From positions 5,087,054 through 5,151,053 of the forward strand of contig NC_021680.1 of NCBI RefSeq assembly GCF_000247815.1: DNA of 64,000 nt, in the 5' to 3' direction. Positions 1 to 12,672 of the stretch are shown here, piece by piece. The notes below the pieces were generated by a model. The model made no database searches and was not told the DNA's origin. It saw only the letters and a list, made by a program, of their open reading frames with translations. The translations under genes were made by a program, and so were the position numbers. How positions within the stretch are numbered: position 1 is the first letter of the stretch; every line of letters starts with the position of its first letter. The DNA is from Ficedula albicollis (taxonomy: Eukaryota > Chordata > Aves > Passeriformes > Muscicapidae).

Positions 1-1654
1 CACCTCCTTCAGAAATGTTCATCTAGCCCGCAGCGTGAGAAGTATCAGTGCTTGGAACACTCAGAAAATTTGATTTATTTTAATTACACACTCATTAGCA
101 GGAGTTTTTTTGCATGTTCAATGACAAAAATAGGGCAGTGGAGCAGCAACTATTGTGTGGCAAAGGGAAGTGCTGGAATAAAGGTGCTTTTGTGAAAAAC
201 TGTCAAGCCTGGGGGAAAAAAAAAAAAGAAGAGAGTTGGCAGGAGATCCACATCTAAATAGAAAGTACATTTAGTGCCTATTTATTTGATCAACTCTTTT
301 TTAAGGTGAAATGAGCATTGGCTGCAGAATGGGTAGGAAATACAGGGGGTGGGAGCACGGGCTGCAGGACAAGGCTTGAAGGTGAGGTTGGAATCAGGAC
401 CATCAAAAAGTTGGAAAAGACCTCAAATATCACCAGGTACAGACATCAGCCCAGCACCACCATCGTGTTATTCAGGAGAATCCTGAAGCCTGCAGGTTTT
501 TCCCTGTTCCACACTTTTGCCCCGTCTTCTGTCAGCACAGCTGCTCAGAACAGACCTCGTTCGCTCATGCAGGCATGAGGAGCTTGTTTTAAATCCTTAT
601 TTGAATGTTTAAAGTATTAAAGAGGTTTATGTGAATGTGAGCACAGCTGCCTATTCTGCAGTGACCAGCATTGCCTCATCCTCCTTTGTGCTGGCTCAGT
701 TCTTATCCTTAGAAGCCAAATCCATTTTTAAAGAGTCCTGCTGCAGAGGACAGTCCTTTATGCAAGGCACACACCACCTCTGCATGGGCACTTCGTTAGC
801 AATATTAGCCACATGTGCTCAAAAGGATGCACCAGGAGCAAAATCTCTGCAGAAATGTATTTCCCTTTTGTTAGGAAAGTCTTCTATAGGCTTAATTATC
901 ATGGACAAAAAAAAGCAGGCTGTTTCCCAGGGAAATACTACCCACTGATATCACAAGAATTCAGCCCTGCTTAAGTGCTAGGAGGTATGTTCTCAGTGCA
1001 CTTGCAATCGGGTTATTATCACCATGGTTATGAGATTTAACTGACTGAAAGCTGTAGGCATTTGTCTCATTAATGCCAAATGTTAGAGTTTATTTCTGGG
1101 AACTGAAAACTGTTGCCCAGGGACACCTGTTCTGTGATGATCTCTGGCAAGAAGGCACAGGACAACACCCTGCCTGCTTCGTGTCAGGTGATTTCACAGG
1201 TGTTTTTAGGTTCTTAGGGGGCTTCAGTTATTTAATAACTTTGTTCTATGGTGCTTTGCTCTGTGAGTTAATGCTCTTTGTGGGCTACAGGTCATGCAAT
1301 ACAAATATGGTTCTGGTGCTCTTTGCACTGTGTCAGGCGCTTCTGGACCATGCTACATCTAAGCATAATCTGCATTTCTATTTTATTACTTATCTCTCTC
1401 CTCTTTTTGGTTCATCTTTTTTTCATACACATTCTGAAGAAACAGTTTTCAGCTGTGATCTTGGGACTGAACATAGTGACACTTCTCTGCTTGGAAGATA
1501 ATTAAAGACGTGCCCCTGCTTTTCCCATTTCATTCCTATTGTTGTTGAAACAAAAAGTATAAAATCATCAGTAACACTTGGCTCAAACCAGAATTAGTGT
1601 ATTTTTTTCTTCTTCTCCAGGCTACTGTTTTATGATCAAATTTTCCCCCAAAAA

Positions 1655-1762
1655 GTTCACGACCAGATTGGAGGGAGCTTGGTTTAGTGGAAGTGTCCCT
1701 GTGGGGTTGGAACAAGATATTCTTTAAAATACCTTCCAACCCAAACCAGTCTGTAACTGTAT
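1655..1762 (+). mobile_element. CR1 LINE 3' remnant
   Basis: The stretch runs from a degraded GGAGCTTGGTTTAGTGGAAG-like block through GGGGTTGGAACAAGATATTC to CCTTCCAACCCAAACCAG. This is the order of blocks at the 3' end of avian CR1 elements. It is old, 5'-truncated and lacks a clean terminal 8-bp repeat. Confidence 0.75.
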
Positions 1763-1810
1763 AATTTAGGAAAATCGAATCCTTTCATATGATCTGAAAA
1801 TTTGATAGAA

Positions 1811-3145
1811 ATTTGAGGCTTTCATTTATCAATCACTCACAATTTTTTTCTGATTTACAGTCTTTGTGGAGTAGGATTTGTGTAGAGTATACAAAAACAT
1901 ATGAAACTGCATAGCTTTGACCTCTGACTAGAGTTGTCATCCATCAAATGTTGAAGGTTGGATGATTTTTATAATCTTTAGCATTTCTTTTTTACATACT
2001 GAGACTATTCATTTCGAATTTCTTCTTGCAATGTGTTTTCTATGCTGAAGATAAGAGCACCAGGGCAAGGCAGCTGACAGAGGGTGTGAAGGTAGCTGGA
2101 GAAGTAAAAGAATGAATAATATATATATATATATATATAGGTTGGAATGAAAAATTAACATTTAGAAAAGGTCTCTATTTATTGATGTATTTATACAGCA
2201 TTGTCAATTACTATTATTATTAATAATAATTATTATCATAACAATTTTTAATCACTTCACTGCAATGATTGTCTGTAAGTCATATCAAAACTGGCCTATA
2301 TAATTTTCTTCTGAATCAATGTATTTATAAATGCTATCACTCTAAACAGTGGTAGTCTCTACATATGTCTGGCATAATTCAGATAAGAGTAAAGAAATGT
2401 GCACAAAAAGGGGCATAATAATAATAACTATAAAGCTATTTACCACCCTTTATTATTTTGTGATTTCAGGGGGCATAAAAGAGTAGTAGGAGTGGATAGG
2501 AATTGTAATATTTGCTTCATGGTTTATACATTCCATATAACTTTATGAAGCTGCATTGCCTTGAAATGCTTGAAAACCAAAATAATAATATGCAAACAAA
2601 AACAACACTAAAATAAATGGATCTTTAAATGAAGAATTACATAGGTGAATGCTGAGTGTAATATATCAGAGTAAGGATTAAATTCACTACAATATTTACC
2701 TGTCTTTTTTTTTGTCTTCTGGCTGTTTCTCTTATTTAATCTAGGTAACACTCTTTGTTATTGTATAAAGAGATTAGAATTCTATATATGGACTGGGGGT
2801 ACTTCCAAAAAATCATATTTCAGAATGGAATTTTAGACACTTGTTGGCAGAGGACTGAAGGATCACAGGCAAATCACAATTGTCATTCCAGCTATGTCCA
2901 ATCCAAATCTTATCCCTGTGCAAGAGTCCTTGTGCTGATTCAGGATGATTAAGCAAAAACCATGGCAAATCTGCTGCTGTCATAAATATTAAAGATTGCC
3001 AGATATGTGCAGAGAGGACACAACCTGGCTTGGTCCCATTTCCTTGTACATCTTGAGCTCTACTCACAGGTTTGGTTTGGTGGAGGTCAGTTCTGTGTCC
3101 TCTCCATGGGCTGCCCACCTAATGGAAAGGTGCCGGGAGCTTGTA
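1811..3145 (+). repeat. Direct tandem duplication, copy 1 (1,335 bp)
   Basis: The 1,335 bases starting ATTTGAGGCTTTCATTT reappear at 3215..4549, offset 1,404 bp. By eye the copies are identical, including the AT dinucleotide run near 2119..2139 and the ATT/AAT-rich block after it. The unit has no coding character. It may be a real young duplication or an unmerged assembly overlap. Confidence 0.93.
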
Positions 3146-3214
3146 GGAGGTCAGTTCTGTGTCCTCTCCATGGGCTGTCCACCCTCAGTAATGGAAAGGT
3201 GCCAGGAGCTTGTG
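3146..3214 (+). repeat. 69-bp junction segment between duplicate units
   Basis: This segment is an imperfect second copy of the last ~64 bp of unit 1 (GGAGGTCAGTTCTGTGTCC through GGAAAGGTGCCAGGAGCTTG). It carries a few substitutions and about 5 extra bases (CTCAG). It is absent after unit 2, so the array reads unit, variant tail, unit. Confidence 0.85.
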
Positions 3215-4549
3215 ATTTGAGGCTTTCATTTATCAATCACTCACAATTTTTTTCTGATTTACAGTCTTTGTGGAGTAGGATTTGTGTAGAGTATACAAAA
3301 ACATATGAAACTGCATAGCTTTGACCTCTGACTAGAGTTGTCATCCATCAAATGTTGAAGGTTGGATGATTTTTATAATCTTTAGCATTTCTTTTTTACA
3401 TACTGAGACTATTCATTTCGAATTTCTTCTTGCAATGTGTTTTCTATGCTGAAGATAAGAGCACCAGGGCAAGGCAGCTGACAGAGGGTGTGAAGGTAGC
3501 TGGAGAAGTAAAAGAATGAATAATATATATATATATATATATAGGTTGGAATGAAAAATTAACATTTAGAAAAGGTCTCTATTTATTGATGTATTTATAC
3601 AGCATTGTCAATTACTATTATTATTAATAATAATTATTATCATAACAATTTTTAATCACTTCACTGCAATGATTGTCTGTAAGTCATATCAAAACTGGCC
3701 TATATAATTTTCTTCTGAATCAATGTATTTATAAATGCTATCACTCTAAACAGTGGTAGTCTCTACATATGTCTGGCATAATTCAGATAAGAGTAAAGAA
3801 ATGTGCACAAAAAGGGGCATAATAATAATAACTATAAAGCTATTTACCACCCTTTATTATTTTGTGATTTCAGGGGGCATAAAAGAGTAGTAGGAGTGGA
3901 TAGGAATTGTAATATTTGCTTCATGGTTTATACATTCCATATAACTTTATGAAGCTGCATTGCCTTGAAATGCTTGAAAACCAAAATAATAATATGCAAA
4001 CAAAAACAACACTAAAATAAATGGATCTTTAAATGAAGAATTACATAGGTGAATGCTGAGTGTAATATATCAGAGTAAGGATTAAATTCACTACAATATT
4101 TACCTGTCTTTTTTTTTGTCTTCTGGCTGTTTCTCTTATTTAATCTAGGTAACACTCTTTGTTATTGTATAAAGAGATTAGAATTCTATATATGGACTGG
4201 GGGTACTTCCAAAAAATCATATTTCAGAATGGAATTTTAGACACTTGTTGGCAGAGGACTGAAGGATCACAGGCAAATCACAATTGTCATTCCAGCTATG
4301 TCCAATCCAAATCTTATCCCTGTGCAAGAGTCCTTGTGCTGATTCAGGATGATTAAGCAAAAACCATGGCAAATCTGCTGCTGTCATAAATATTAAAGAT
4401 TGCCAGATATGTGCAGAGAGGACACAACCTGGCTTGGTCCCATTTCCTTGTACATCTTGAGCTCTACTCACAGGTTTGGTTTGGTGGAGGTCAGTTCTGT
4501 GTCCTCTCCATGGGCTGCCCACCTAATGGAAAGGTGCCGGGAGCTTGTA
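3215..4549 (+). repeat. Direct tandem duplication, copy 2 (1,335 bp)
   Basis: This is the second copy of 1811..3145. It ends at GGGAGCTTGTA and then continues into sequence found only once (ATGACAGG). Confidence 0.93.
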
Positions 4550-5189
4550 ATGACAGGAAATCTCCAATATTCTTTGCAAAAGGGCAAGAAGAAAGTGAGA
4601 TCTTGGTTTCAGGAGCATCATGACTCAGCTGCAGCCACCCACAGGCTGTGGGCGAGCCAGGCAGCCCTCAGCAAGGTGAACAATCAGGGTTTGTATCAGC
4701 AAACCTTCATATTCCCATCAAATCAGACTGTTCAAATAGCCCCTCTCCCCTCTCTTCTTTACATTCCACACTGCAACATGCAACATTCTGGTTGCATGGC
4801 TGTCACTTACTCAGTGCACGTCTGCATTTTGGAAATCTGCCCCCTGACCCTCTAATTCAGGCTTATTCTCCAGGAGATCCAGAGCTGAATATGAATATGA
4901 GATGAAGTAATAGAAAATGGAAGTGGCTGCATTCAAAATGGAGTTAGATTCCAAATAAGGGTAAATCTGGCCACAGTTTCTGAAACAGTCAAAGAAGAGA
5001 AGTAGGAAGTTCCAGCAGAGTGGCTGAAAACTGTTTGAGAGGTCCATGACAGAGAGATTGGTTGCATTTCTCATTTTAAAAAGAAATTGGCCTTTTAAAT
5101 TGCTTTGTTGACACTTAAGAAATATAGACAATATTCCAGAAAGCACCTAAATTTCTAACTTCTTTCATTTTTTTAATCTAAATGTGTTC

Positions 5190-5440
5190 ACACACCAAAT
5201 AGCACCAGGGATAGACATTTAGATTGGACATAAGGAAAAATTTATTCACTGAAAGGATGGCCAGTCACTCATACAGGTTGCCCAGGACAGTGGTGGAAGC
5301 AGTCTTCCTGGAAGTGTTCAAAACCCATGATGTGGTGCTTAGGACATGGGTTAGAGAAATATCTGGCAGTGCTGGGTTAATGTTTGGACATGAGGATCTG
5401 AAAGGTTTTTTCGAAACATAATGAGTCTGTGATATAAATA
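5190..5440 (+). mobile_element. CR1 LINE 3' fragment
   Basis: The sequence shows the CR1 3' series: TTAGATTGGACATAAGGAAA, AATTTATTCACTGAAAGG, GGTTGCCCAGGACAGTGGTG, GGAAGTGTTCAAAACCCATG and GTGCTGGGTTAATGTTTGGA. It ends near AATGAGTCTGTGATA. It is 5'-truncated and clearly diverged. Its subtype differs from the TGTGGCTGCCCCTGG copies elsewhere in the window. Confidence 0.88.
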
Positions 5441-6096
5441 GCTGCTCTCTCCCAAATACAAACCTTCACTATTAAGCCAGAACTCTGCTTGTGGAGGTTC
5501 TGTTTTGATAAATGTAGCTGTGTTTTGGTTCTGTGGCTGTGGATTTGGTGATTAAAACAAGCAGAATATCCAGAATTTTGTTCCTAAATTTATCTTGGGC
5601 ACTTCCCTTATGAAAAATCATCCCACCACTACCACCATTACAAATACTGCTCATAAAGGGTTTTTAATTTCAAATCCTGATCTTCTTCACTGGAAAAGTC
5701 AATGTTTTTTCCATCACTTCAAGCAGGACTTGTCATGTGCACAACTTCCAAGAGAGAAAATCACTGTCCTCATTTTTATAAACTGTATTTAGCAAGCTCA
5801 TTGTAATTCCCACAGCTATGAAAAATAAATTGTCTTTACACCATTCTAGTGTTATGCTACTGTAGTATTTGTGTAGTATTGTAATGGTGGAGTGTTCATA
5901 AGGATTCTCAGTGATAGAAATAGCACTTTCTGCTGCTGAAACCTTTGCACTCATCCTTTTGGCAATTAAATTGATATTTCACCATAATTAATGTTTTTTT
6001 TTTCTGGCTGAAATAGAGGGAAACTTTATGAAATAATCTTCTGAACTCCCCAGTCTGCTTTGGATAATGCAGTGTTTCTTCCTTCCCTTCCATCAG

Positions 6097-6202
6097 GTAA
6101 CAGAGACACGGACGGGTCCTCTTGGCTGCAGTAACTATGACAACCTAGATTCTGTCAGCTCTGTTCTGGTTCAGAGTCCTGAAAACAAGATTCAGTTGCA
6201 AG
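6097..6202 (+). CDS. BRINP3: BRINP3 internal coding exon (exon 5 by the mammalian model)
   Basis: This exon encodes 35 codons plus one base, reading [17 protein letters not shown] and ending in ENKIQLQ. I recognise this as the part of BRINP3 in and just after the C-terminal section of the MACPF-like domain. BRINP proteins are secreted or ER-lumenal neural glycoproteins linked to restraint of cell-cycle progression; the exact biochemical role is not settled. The acceptor is a pyrimidine-rich tract ending CCATCAG at 6096 and the donor is GTACGT at 6203. The exon enters in phase 0 and leaves in phase 1, which matches the next exon and rebuilds a Gly codon across the junction. No stop or frameshift is seen. 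The exon number comes from memory of the mammalian gene. It is too short to appear as an ATG-initiated open frame. Confidence 0.93.
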
Positions 6203-8736
6203 GTACGTAGGTGCAATTTCATTAATTTGTTTTGGAATGGGGTGACATTTATCATGCTGTTTGTTTTTTTTTTCTTTCTTTCTTTCCTCCACCTCATAAA
6301 AAGTGATTTTCCTAATTTTTTTTTTTTTGTGTGTGTGTGCAATTTAGTGCATTCCAGCCAAAGTGAAGGAAATGTCAGTGCCTCGTGTTGCCTTTCAAAC
6401 AGAAACAATTTCTGCACCCATCAGAAAATAATTTGAATAGCTCTGTTAGCATTTTGCATCCCTGTTTAGCATCTACTGGCACAGCCTGAATTCCCAGAGA
6501 TCCCACCAAGCTGGGAGCAATATTTAGTGTGCTCAGCCTGCTTTGCCCATACTGAGCAGTAACTTACACCCCATGCACTTGCTGCACCAAAATTAATGCA
6601 GTCACCAGAGGAGCAGGATATACATTTTCAAATACTCGAAATCAGGAGGATTCAAAGGGCTTCCCCCTCTTAGGAATTAAAAAAAACCCCAAACTTTGAG
6701 GGTTAAAATCTCACTCATTAGGAAAATAGTTGTAGCTGTGCATAAATAAAAATGGAAAATAGAGAGAAGCAGAAGGAGGAGGCAAAAGGAAGAAGAGAGT
6801 CATCATCTCTAAACAAAATTTTTTTTTTAAATTCCAGCAGAAGCATTTTCCCAACCTGCATATTAGGACATAAAAATTTTTTTAAAAGTTCTCCATTATG
6901 GTATTAGGCATTTAATAATTTTTGTTTTCAGTTACAAAAATGAAGCATGAGCAGATTATGCCTATGAAAAAAACCCACTAAATTCTCTTTAATGTGTGTA
7001 TTCGTGTATACCTCTGACCCTATGCCATGAGAGAACAATGCAATTCTTAATTTGCAGTTGAAGGTAGATATACAGTTATTTCCAAGATACAAAATTTTCT
7101 ATATTTAAAATTTTCTATCTACCCAAAAAACCAGTGTGAGGTGGTTGGTGATATTAAGAACATCTCTCAGGGATGATGATCCCTGTAGCCCCTTCAGTTT
7201 CAGGATAGTCCATGATTTTATGACTCTTCCTTAAAATATCCATGTGTTTTCTTGCTTTTGTTTATTCCCAGAATCGATTAAATCCATAAAAACATAAAAT
7301 TATTTTCCAGAGATAATTTTTTTTTACAAAAACTTGTTGTTTCCACTGAGATGCCACGAATGTTTCCAGAAAATATAATTTTTAATGGTTTCCAGCATAT
7401 TAATGATGTTTGTCAGTTAAAATATGGGAAATAATCTTTGCATCTCTCAGGCTGTTGTGTGCTGTCATGTGGAGAAATGTATTATCAGAACTGTGTAAAC
7501 TCTTTAATGGAATGAATCAAACTGGGCTTTTTTTTCCTTTCACAGCCTCGTGGTTTTTCACAAGCACACAAGCACAATATTTACTCAGAGAGCAGCAGAG
7601 TTTTACAAATTTTGACACGAGACAGAAAGCACAGTCAGACCAGGTTTCAGCAGTTGTGGTGAATTTTGACTTGGAAGGGTTCTGAAATTACTGTTTCAGC
7701 TAAAGTTTTTGTTTTGCCTAAAAATAAAGTGAAATCATCCAATTACCTGTGGAGAAGAAACTTATATCACCAAATACCCAATTCATATGGTGAGAAATTA
7801 CTTGGAACACATGTAGCAGGAGCTTTTGAAGCCCCACAGGAGCTGGACTTTGAACCCTTTCCATGTTAAACTTTAGTAGATTTAAGAATGAGGTTTTTCT
7901 CAAGGTTATGTAGCCCAACCCTTCACATCTAATTAAATGTCCCAGAGCAATTTGCTACCAATGCTGGAAAAATAAACAATCAGCCAAATTTTATTTTGCA
8001 AAGATTTCTTCCAACTCATTTTCCACCTTCCTTCTTAGTTTGCCCCTACAGAATCACAAGAGATAATGAGTTATTTAGGCAAGCTACATCTTGTTGTGCC
8101 AAAGGAAATATGGAAAAGAAGCCCAATTTCAGATGGAAATGCTTACACCTCTTTTCCTGGTCGTGTTACTCTGTCTCTCGGGGCTGCTTTCTCTTCATCA
8201 GCACTTTCAGAATCTGTATTATTGCTGGCACCAGGATTATAATTTGAAAGAAGCCCAATTTCAGATGGAAATGCTTACACCTCTTTTCCTGGTCGTGTTA
8301 CTCTGTCTCTCGGGGCTGCTTTCTCTTCATCAGCACTTTCAGAATCTGTATTACTGCTGGCACCAGGATTATAATTCAGCTGTGTGATTTCCTGCTGCAA
8401 GGCTCTGGCAGCTGTTCACTCAGCAGCTCTTCTCAGGGAGAAGATGGTGGTACCCCATCCCCCTAGGAAGATTATAAAAGTCTGAGGAATACAGGTTACT
8501 CATTAGTGGATGGATGTTCCATGCTGAGAGGGAAATGTGAGGAATATGTCTGAAAATGATTATTAAGAAAGGAAATACACAACATAGTACAAATGCTGGG
8601 CAGATGTGCAACTTGTCCCTAAAAACTCCATATAATTTTGGGGTTTTTTTTGTTTGCTACATAAACTGGGGAAGCTGCTCAGCTCCACAAACTTCCTTTG
8701 TGTTTAATACCATGATATTCCCTCCATGTCCTTCAG
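6203..8736 (+). other. BRINP3 intron 5
   Basis: This 2,534-bp intron has a GTACGT donor and a CTTCAG acceptor. It contains a short TTTC/T-rich tract and a GT run (about 6265..6342), and a 132-bp tandem duplication (8113..8376). The remainder is AT-rich unique sequence with no recognised element. Confidence 0.9.
8113..8376 (+). repeat. Two-copy tandem duplication, unit ~132 bp
   Basis: The unit AGAAGCCCAATTTCAGATGG through CCAGGATTATAATT occurs at about 8116..8244 and 8248..8376. The only differences I see are one base (TATTATTGC versus TATTACTGC) and the A-run at the junction. It lies 360 bp upstream of the BRINP3 exon at 8737 and shows no coding signal. Confidence 0.92.
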
Positions 8737-8973
8737 GTCTTCAGGTCATCCTTCCTGAGTACCTGCAAGAGCATTTTGTGCAGGCAGCTCTGAGCTATAT
8801 TGCCTGCAATTCAGAGGGGGAGTTCATCTGCAAGGACAATGACTGCTGGTGTCAGTGTGGCCCCAAATTCCCGGAGTGCAACTGTCCCTACATGGACATC
8901 CAAGCCATGGAAGAGAACCTGCTCCGCATAAGTGAGACTTGGAATGCGTACAACAGTGAATTTGAAGAATCTG
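8737..8973 (+). CDS. BRINP3: BRINP3 internal coding exon (exon 6), Cys-rich segment
   Basis: This 237-nt exon is symmetric (phase 1 to 1) and encodes 79 residues. It begins GLQVILPEYLQEHF and contains the segment DNDCWCQCGPKFPECNCP. Seven cysteines lie within about 33 residues, as expected for the disulfide-rich section after the MACPF-like domain of BRINP family proteins. The motif MDIQAMEENLLRI follows and is close to mammalian BRINP3. The acceptor is CTTCAG ending at 8736. The donor GTGAGG starts at 8974, and the split Asp codon is completed by the exon at 31999. An open frame continues past the donor to about 9158, but that stretch is intronic. The sequence is intact. The paralogues BRINP1 and BRINP2 fit less well. 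Confidence 0.96.
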
Positions 8974-11247
8974 GTGAGGTTTTTTTAATGGGTACTTCCC
9001 CCCTCTTTGGCTGTGTCTCACAGAATCCTTGTTGTCTTTACCGCTTGTTTGTGCCCCATGAGTTTTTCCTTAGTGCATCAGGGTTTGTTTCATACATCAT
9101 TTCACCCGTCATGATCATCAGAACTTCCTGTTCCACAGAGAATGGGAGCTATAGGTAAAAGCAGTTTCTGATCAACTGTTGTCACAACTCACCTGTTCAG
9201 TGCTGTCAGGAACTGCTGTCTAGCCACACGATGGGAGAAGTAAGGAGAGCTCAGCAGACCTGGGAAAAATTGTTGAGAAAAAATAAAAAAAGAATTGAGG
9301 GAGATAAGGAAAAGTCAGATAAAATAAAAAAAAAAAAATCACAAGCTCTAATGAGTTGTGTTGGAGAGAAAGAACAAATCAGTAAAAGAGAAAAGGAGGA
9401 AGACCATACAGTGGTCAAGGGAAGAGCAGAATATCAGTAGAAGAGTAATAAAAAAGTGAATAAACAATACTTTATATGCATTATTTTTTATATTTCTTTT
9501 TTTATTGTTAAAGACTGATTCCTCAGTTCAAGAGAACTGATAATTTGAAGAGACCCTGTATCAGCTAAAATTTCATTTGTTGCAACTTTTAACCTGATGC
9601 TGTTTTTTATCTGATCCTGTTTAGAAGATCCAAGGCCCTTTTCCCATCCCCATTCTCATTTTTAACAGGAGGGCATCAGAACTCACAATATTTCTCCTTG
9701 GAGGATCACAGACACCTCTGACTATAAAAGCATGAATTCATGTGTTGGTTTTGTGTAAATTTGGGTGCATTTTCCCAGTGACTATTTGGATACCTTTAAT
9801 TGTTTGTGGAGCCACGCTATCATTTACTACTTTGCAAACTAGGGAAAATAAACTGACTCTTCAGAGGGGCACTTATTTTGCCATATTTTGACCTATCTGA
9901 AAGGGTTGTGACACTGTTCAGTGCCTGAAGAATGTCATTTGTAGGCAGCTACTTAACAGCAATTTTAGTCAAGCTGGAAAAACACACACATCTGAGTCTG
10001 TGGAGGATTCTTACAGCAAGCTGTATAATGGACATCAAATTAATTATGAGTTTGAATCGTTGCCAGATACATTTCTAGTCCTGTGCTCAGGTCTGTGGCA
10101 TGAATGTCAGGGGAAAATTGGTAAGAGTTAAATTCTGGGCTTTTAAAAGACTCTTTAGCTCTGCTGGGTGAATCACTAAAATGCCAACTTCACATATATC
10201 TGTCAATTTGGTAATTGCTAGTAGGTGTGGTTACTAAGAAGTGTGAAATTTAGGTTATTAACATCATTAAGACATATGCCATGTTCCCCTCTTTAGCCCT
10301 TGAAATATTTTAATAATTTTCAGTCTAATAAATATACCAAGCATAACTTCCATAACTCAGAGGTAGCTTAGAATATTTCTGCTCTTATCTCATAAAGTGT
10401 TTTTACATAAAGATGTTCATGGAAAGATAAGTAACCTTGTATGGGTCTGGGCTTGGAAAAAAGTTGGCATGTGAATTTTTGATTGATAACTTAGTCATTG
10501 AGCAGCCAACCTCATATAAATCATATATTACCACTGAGCAGCTCTTCTAGTGCTGTCACACATGGTCTGTAAGCATTTCCAGCCACACTGATTTCTATAT
10601 ATATTTTTTTAATAATCATTGAGACATATTCTGAAACATTTGGAGCTTGAGCAATATTTCCATGATGAAAAATGAACAAATATCAGTGTGATCTGATCCA
10701 TGTTAATAGCACATTCTGGGAACAAAAGTGACCTTTATTAAGGTAAACTAAAAAACTGCTAAGTCTGTGTCTAAATCAGTGGAAGTCAGCTTCTGAGATA
10801 ACAGTATGTTGCTTAATTCTAATACATTTATAATAAAAAATAAATTCACTAGAAAGGAGGTCAAATTATGTAGTCATTTCAGTCTGAGCAGCAAGGGGCA
10901 AAATAATCCAGAGCACTCACTGCTGGCCCATAGAGTCTACTATCAATGGCAGAGGAATTAATGAACTAATGAATTCTGTTCTGTGGCACTATGAACTCCA
11001 GAGTCAACTAAAGGTAAATACAAGAGAACTAAATTTTTACCTTTTCTGCTTCCAAAATAGTGTTCTGACTCCAGACACCAGCCTTATCCCCTAATACAGA
11101 CCTACAAGACTTACTGGGTTCACTTGAGGCCATTCACAGTATCTGTGGACAGGATTTAGTTTAAAGAGGAAGAAGTAAATAGTCTGTTTAAGATGGTTTG
11201 TTTACTCTCTATATTATCTCTCCTCTTGTCTGTTCTGAGATAAAACA

Positions 11248-11960
11248 GCTGAGGAATTTTTTTTTTTTTTTTTGAGGAATGCATGACAGGGCTGGGGCTC
11301 TTCAGCCTGGAGAAGAGAAGGCTCAGGGACAATGTCTATTAATACCTGAAGGGAGGATGCAAAGAGCAAAAGCTCTTTTTGGTGATGCTCAGCAACAGGG
11401 CAAGGGGAAATGGGCAGAAACTGGAACACAGGAGGTTCTCTCTGATCACCAGGAAAGAGTTTTTCACTGACAGTGACCTAGTACTGGCACAGTTTGCCCA
11501 GGGAGATTGTGGAGCTTCCATTCTTGGACTTACCCTAAGGCTGACTAGCCATGGTCCTGGGCAGCTGGGTCTAGGTGAGCTTGCTTCAGCAGGGGTTTGG
11601 ACCAGGGGTTCTTCCCCATCTCAGCCATTCTGCTGCTCTGTGACCCAAGAATTGTCCTGGTTTCACACAGGAAGACTCTGGTCTGCAATATGGGCTTGCT
11701 GGTTGTGACAATTCTCTTTTGAGCCACTCTGACTGTTACAGGCTGCATGACCAAGCACATCCCAGTTCAGAATGTGCTGCTCATCCTTATGTGCAAATGG
11801 CATTTCACTCAGGCTCTTCTGGCACTTTGTAACTACTCAAATCCCATTCTGGAGGATGTACAGCAGTGTTATTTATCTCTCAGTAAATTTGGCTGCCTTT
11901 TCATCTCTCTAGCTGCCCTCCAGCAATAAATACTTGCTTACCATTAGCTCAATGAGCTTT
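11248..11960 (+). repeat. Direct tandem duplication, copy 1 (713 bp), CR1-containing
   Basis: The unit starts GCTGAGGAA plus a T run, then contains a CR1 fragment (11276..11646) and about 310 bp of non-CR1 sequence ending AATGAGCTTT. It is repeated immediately at 11961..12672. Only a few differences are seen: T-run length, GCTCTTCAG versus GCTGTTCAG, and two changes in the GAGATTGTGGAGC block. Confidence 0.94.
11276..11646 (+). mobile_element. CR1 LINE 3' fragment (duplicated in copy 2)
   Basis: The blocks GGCTCTTCAGCCTGGAGAAG, AAGGCTCAGGGACAA, AATACCTGAAGGGAGG, GGAAAGAGTTTTTCACTG, CAGTTTGCCCAGGGAG, GGTCCTGGGCAGCTGGGTCT and GGGGTTTGGACCAG follow avian CR1 order. It is preceded by a 17-T run. 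The same element recurs at 11988..12358. Confidence 0.87.
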
Positions 11961-12672
11961 GCTGAGGAATTTTTTTTTTTTTTTTGAGGAATGCATGACA
12001 GGGCTGGGGCTGTTCAGCCTGGAGAAGAGAAGGCTCAGGGACAATGTCTATTAATACCTGAAGGGAGGATGCAAAGAGCAAAAGCTCTTTTTGGTGATGC
12101 TCAGCAACAGGGCAAGGGGAAATGGGCAGAAACTGGAACACAGGAGGTTCTCTCTGATCACCAGGAAAGAGTTTTTCACTGACAGTGACCTAGTACTGGC
12201 ACAGTTTGCCCAGGGAGGTTGTGGTGCTTCCATTCTTGGACTTACCCTAAGGCTGACTAGCCATGGTCCTGGGCAGCTGGGTCTAGGTGAGCTTGCTTCA
12301 GCAGGGGTTTGGACCAGGGGTTCTTCCCCATCTCAGCCATTCTGCTGCTCTGTGACCCAAGAATTGTCCTGGTTTCACACAGGAAGACTCTGGTCTGCAA
12401 TATGGGCTTGCTGGTTGTGACAATTCTCTTTTGAGCCACTCTGACTGTTACAGGCTGCATGACCAAGCACATCCCAGTTCAGAATGTGCTGCTCATCCTT
12501 ATGTGCAAATGGCATTTCACTCAGGCTCTTCTGGCACTTTGTAACTACTCAAATCCCATTCTGGAGGATGTACAGCAGTGTTATTTATCTCTCAGTAAAT
12601 TTGGCTGCCTTTTCATCTCTCTAGCTGCCCTCCAGCAATAAATACTTGCTTACCATTAGCTCAATGAGCTTT
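11961..12672 (+). repeat. Direct tandem duplication, copy 2 (712 bp), CR1-containing
   Basis: This is the second copy of 11248..11960. It includes the same truncated CR1 (11988..12358), so the CR1 inserted before the duplication arose. Beyond AATGAGCTTT the sequence becomes unique (GTATAACC). Confidence 0.94.
11988..12358 (+). mobile_element. CR1 LINE 3' fragment (second duplicate)
   Basis: This is the duplicate of the element at 11276..11646. It was carried within the 712-bp tandem unit and is not an independent insertion. Confidence 0.87.

Larger units (their letters stand above)
1..6096 (+). other. BRINP3 intron 4, 3' part
   Basis: This is non-coding sequence upstream of the exon at 6097. 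It holds a CR1 3' remnant (1655..1762), a 1.34-kb direct tandem duplication (1811..4549) and a CR1 fragment (5190..5440). Nothing recognisable is seen in 1..1654, 4550..5189 or 5441..6096. The short open frames here have no coding features. Confidence 0.85.

Noticed and set aside
8556..9158. 200-codon frame starting at an ATG upstream of exon 6
   Set aside because: Only 8737..8973 is coding, by splice sites and BRINP3 homology. The rest is intron read-through.
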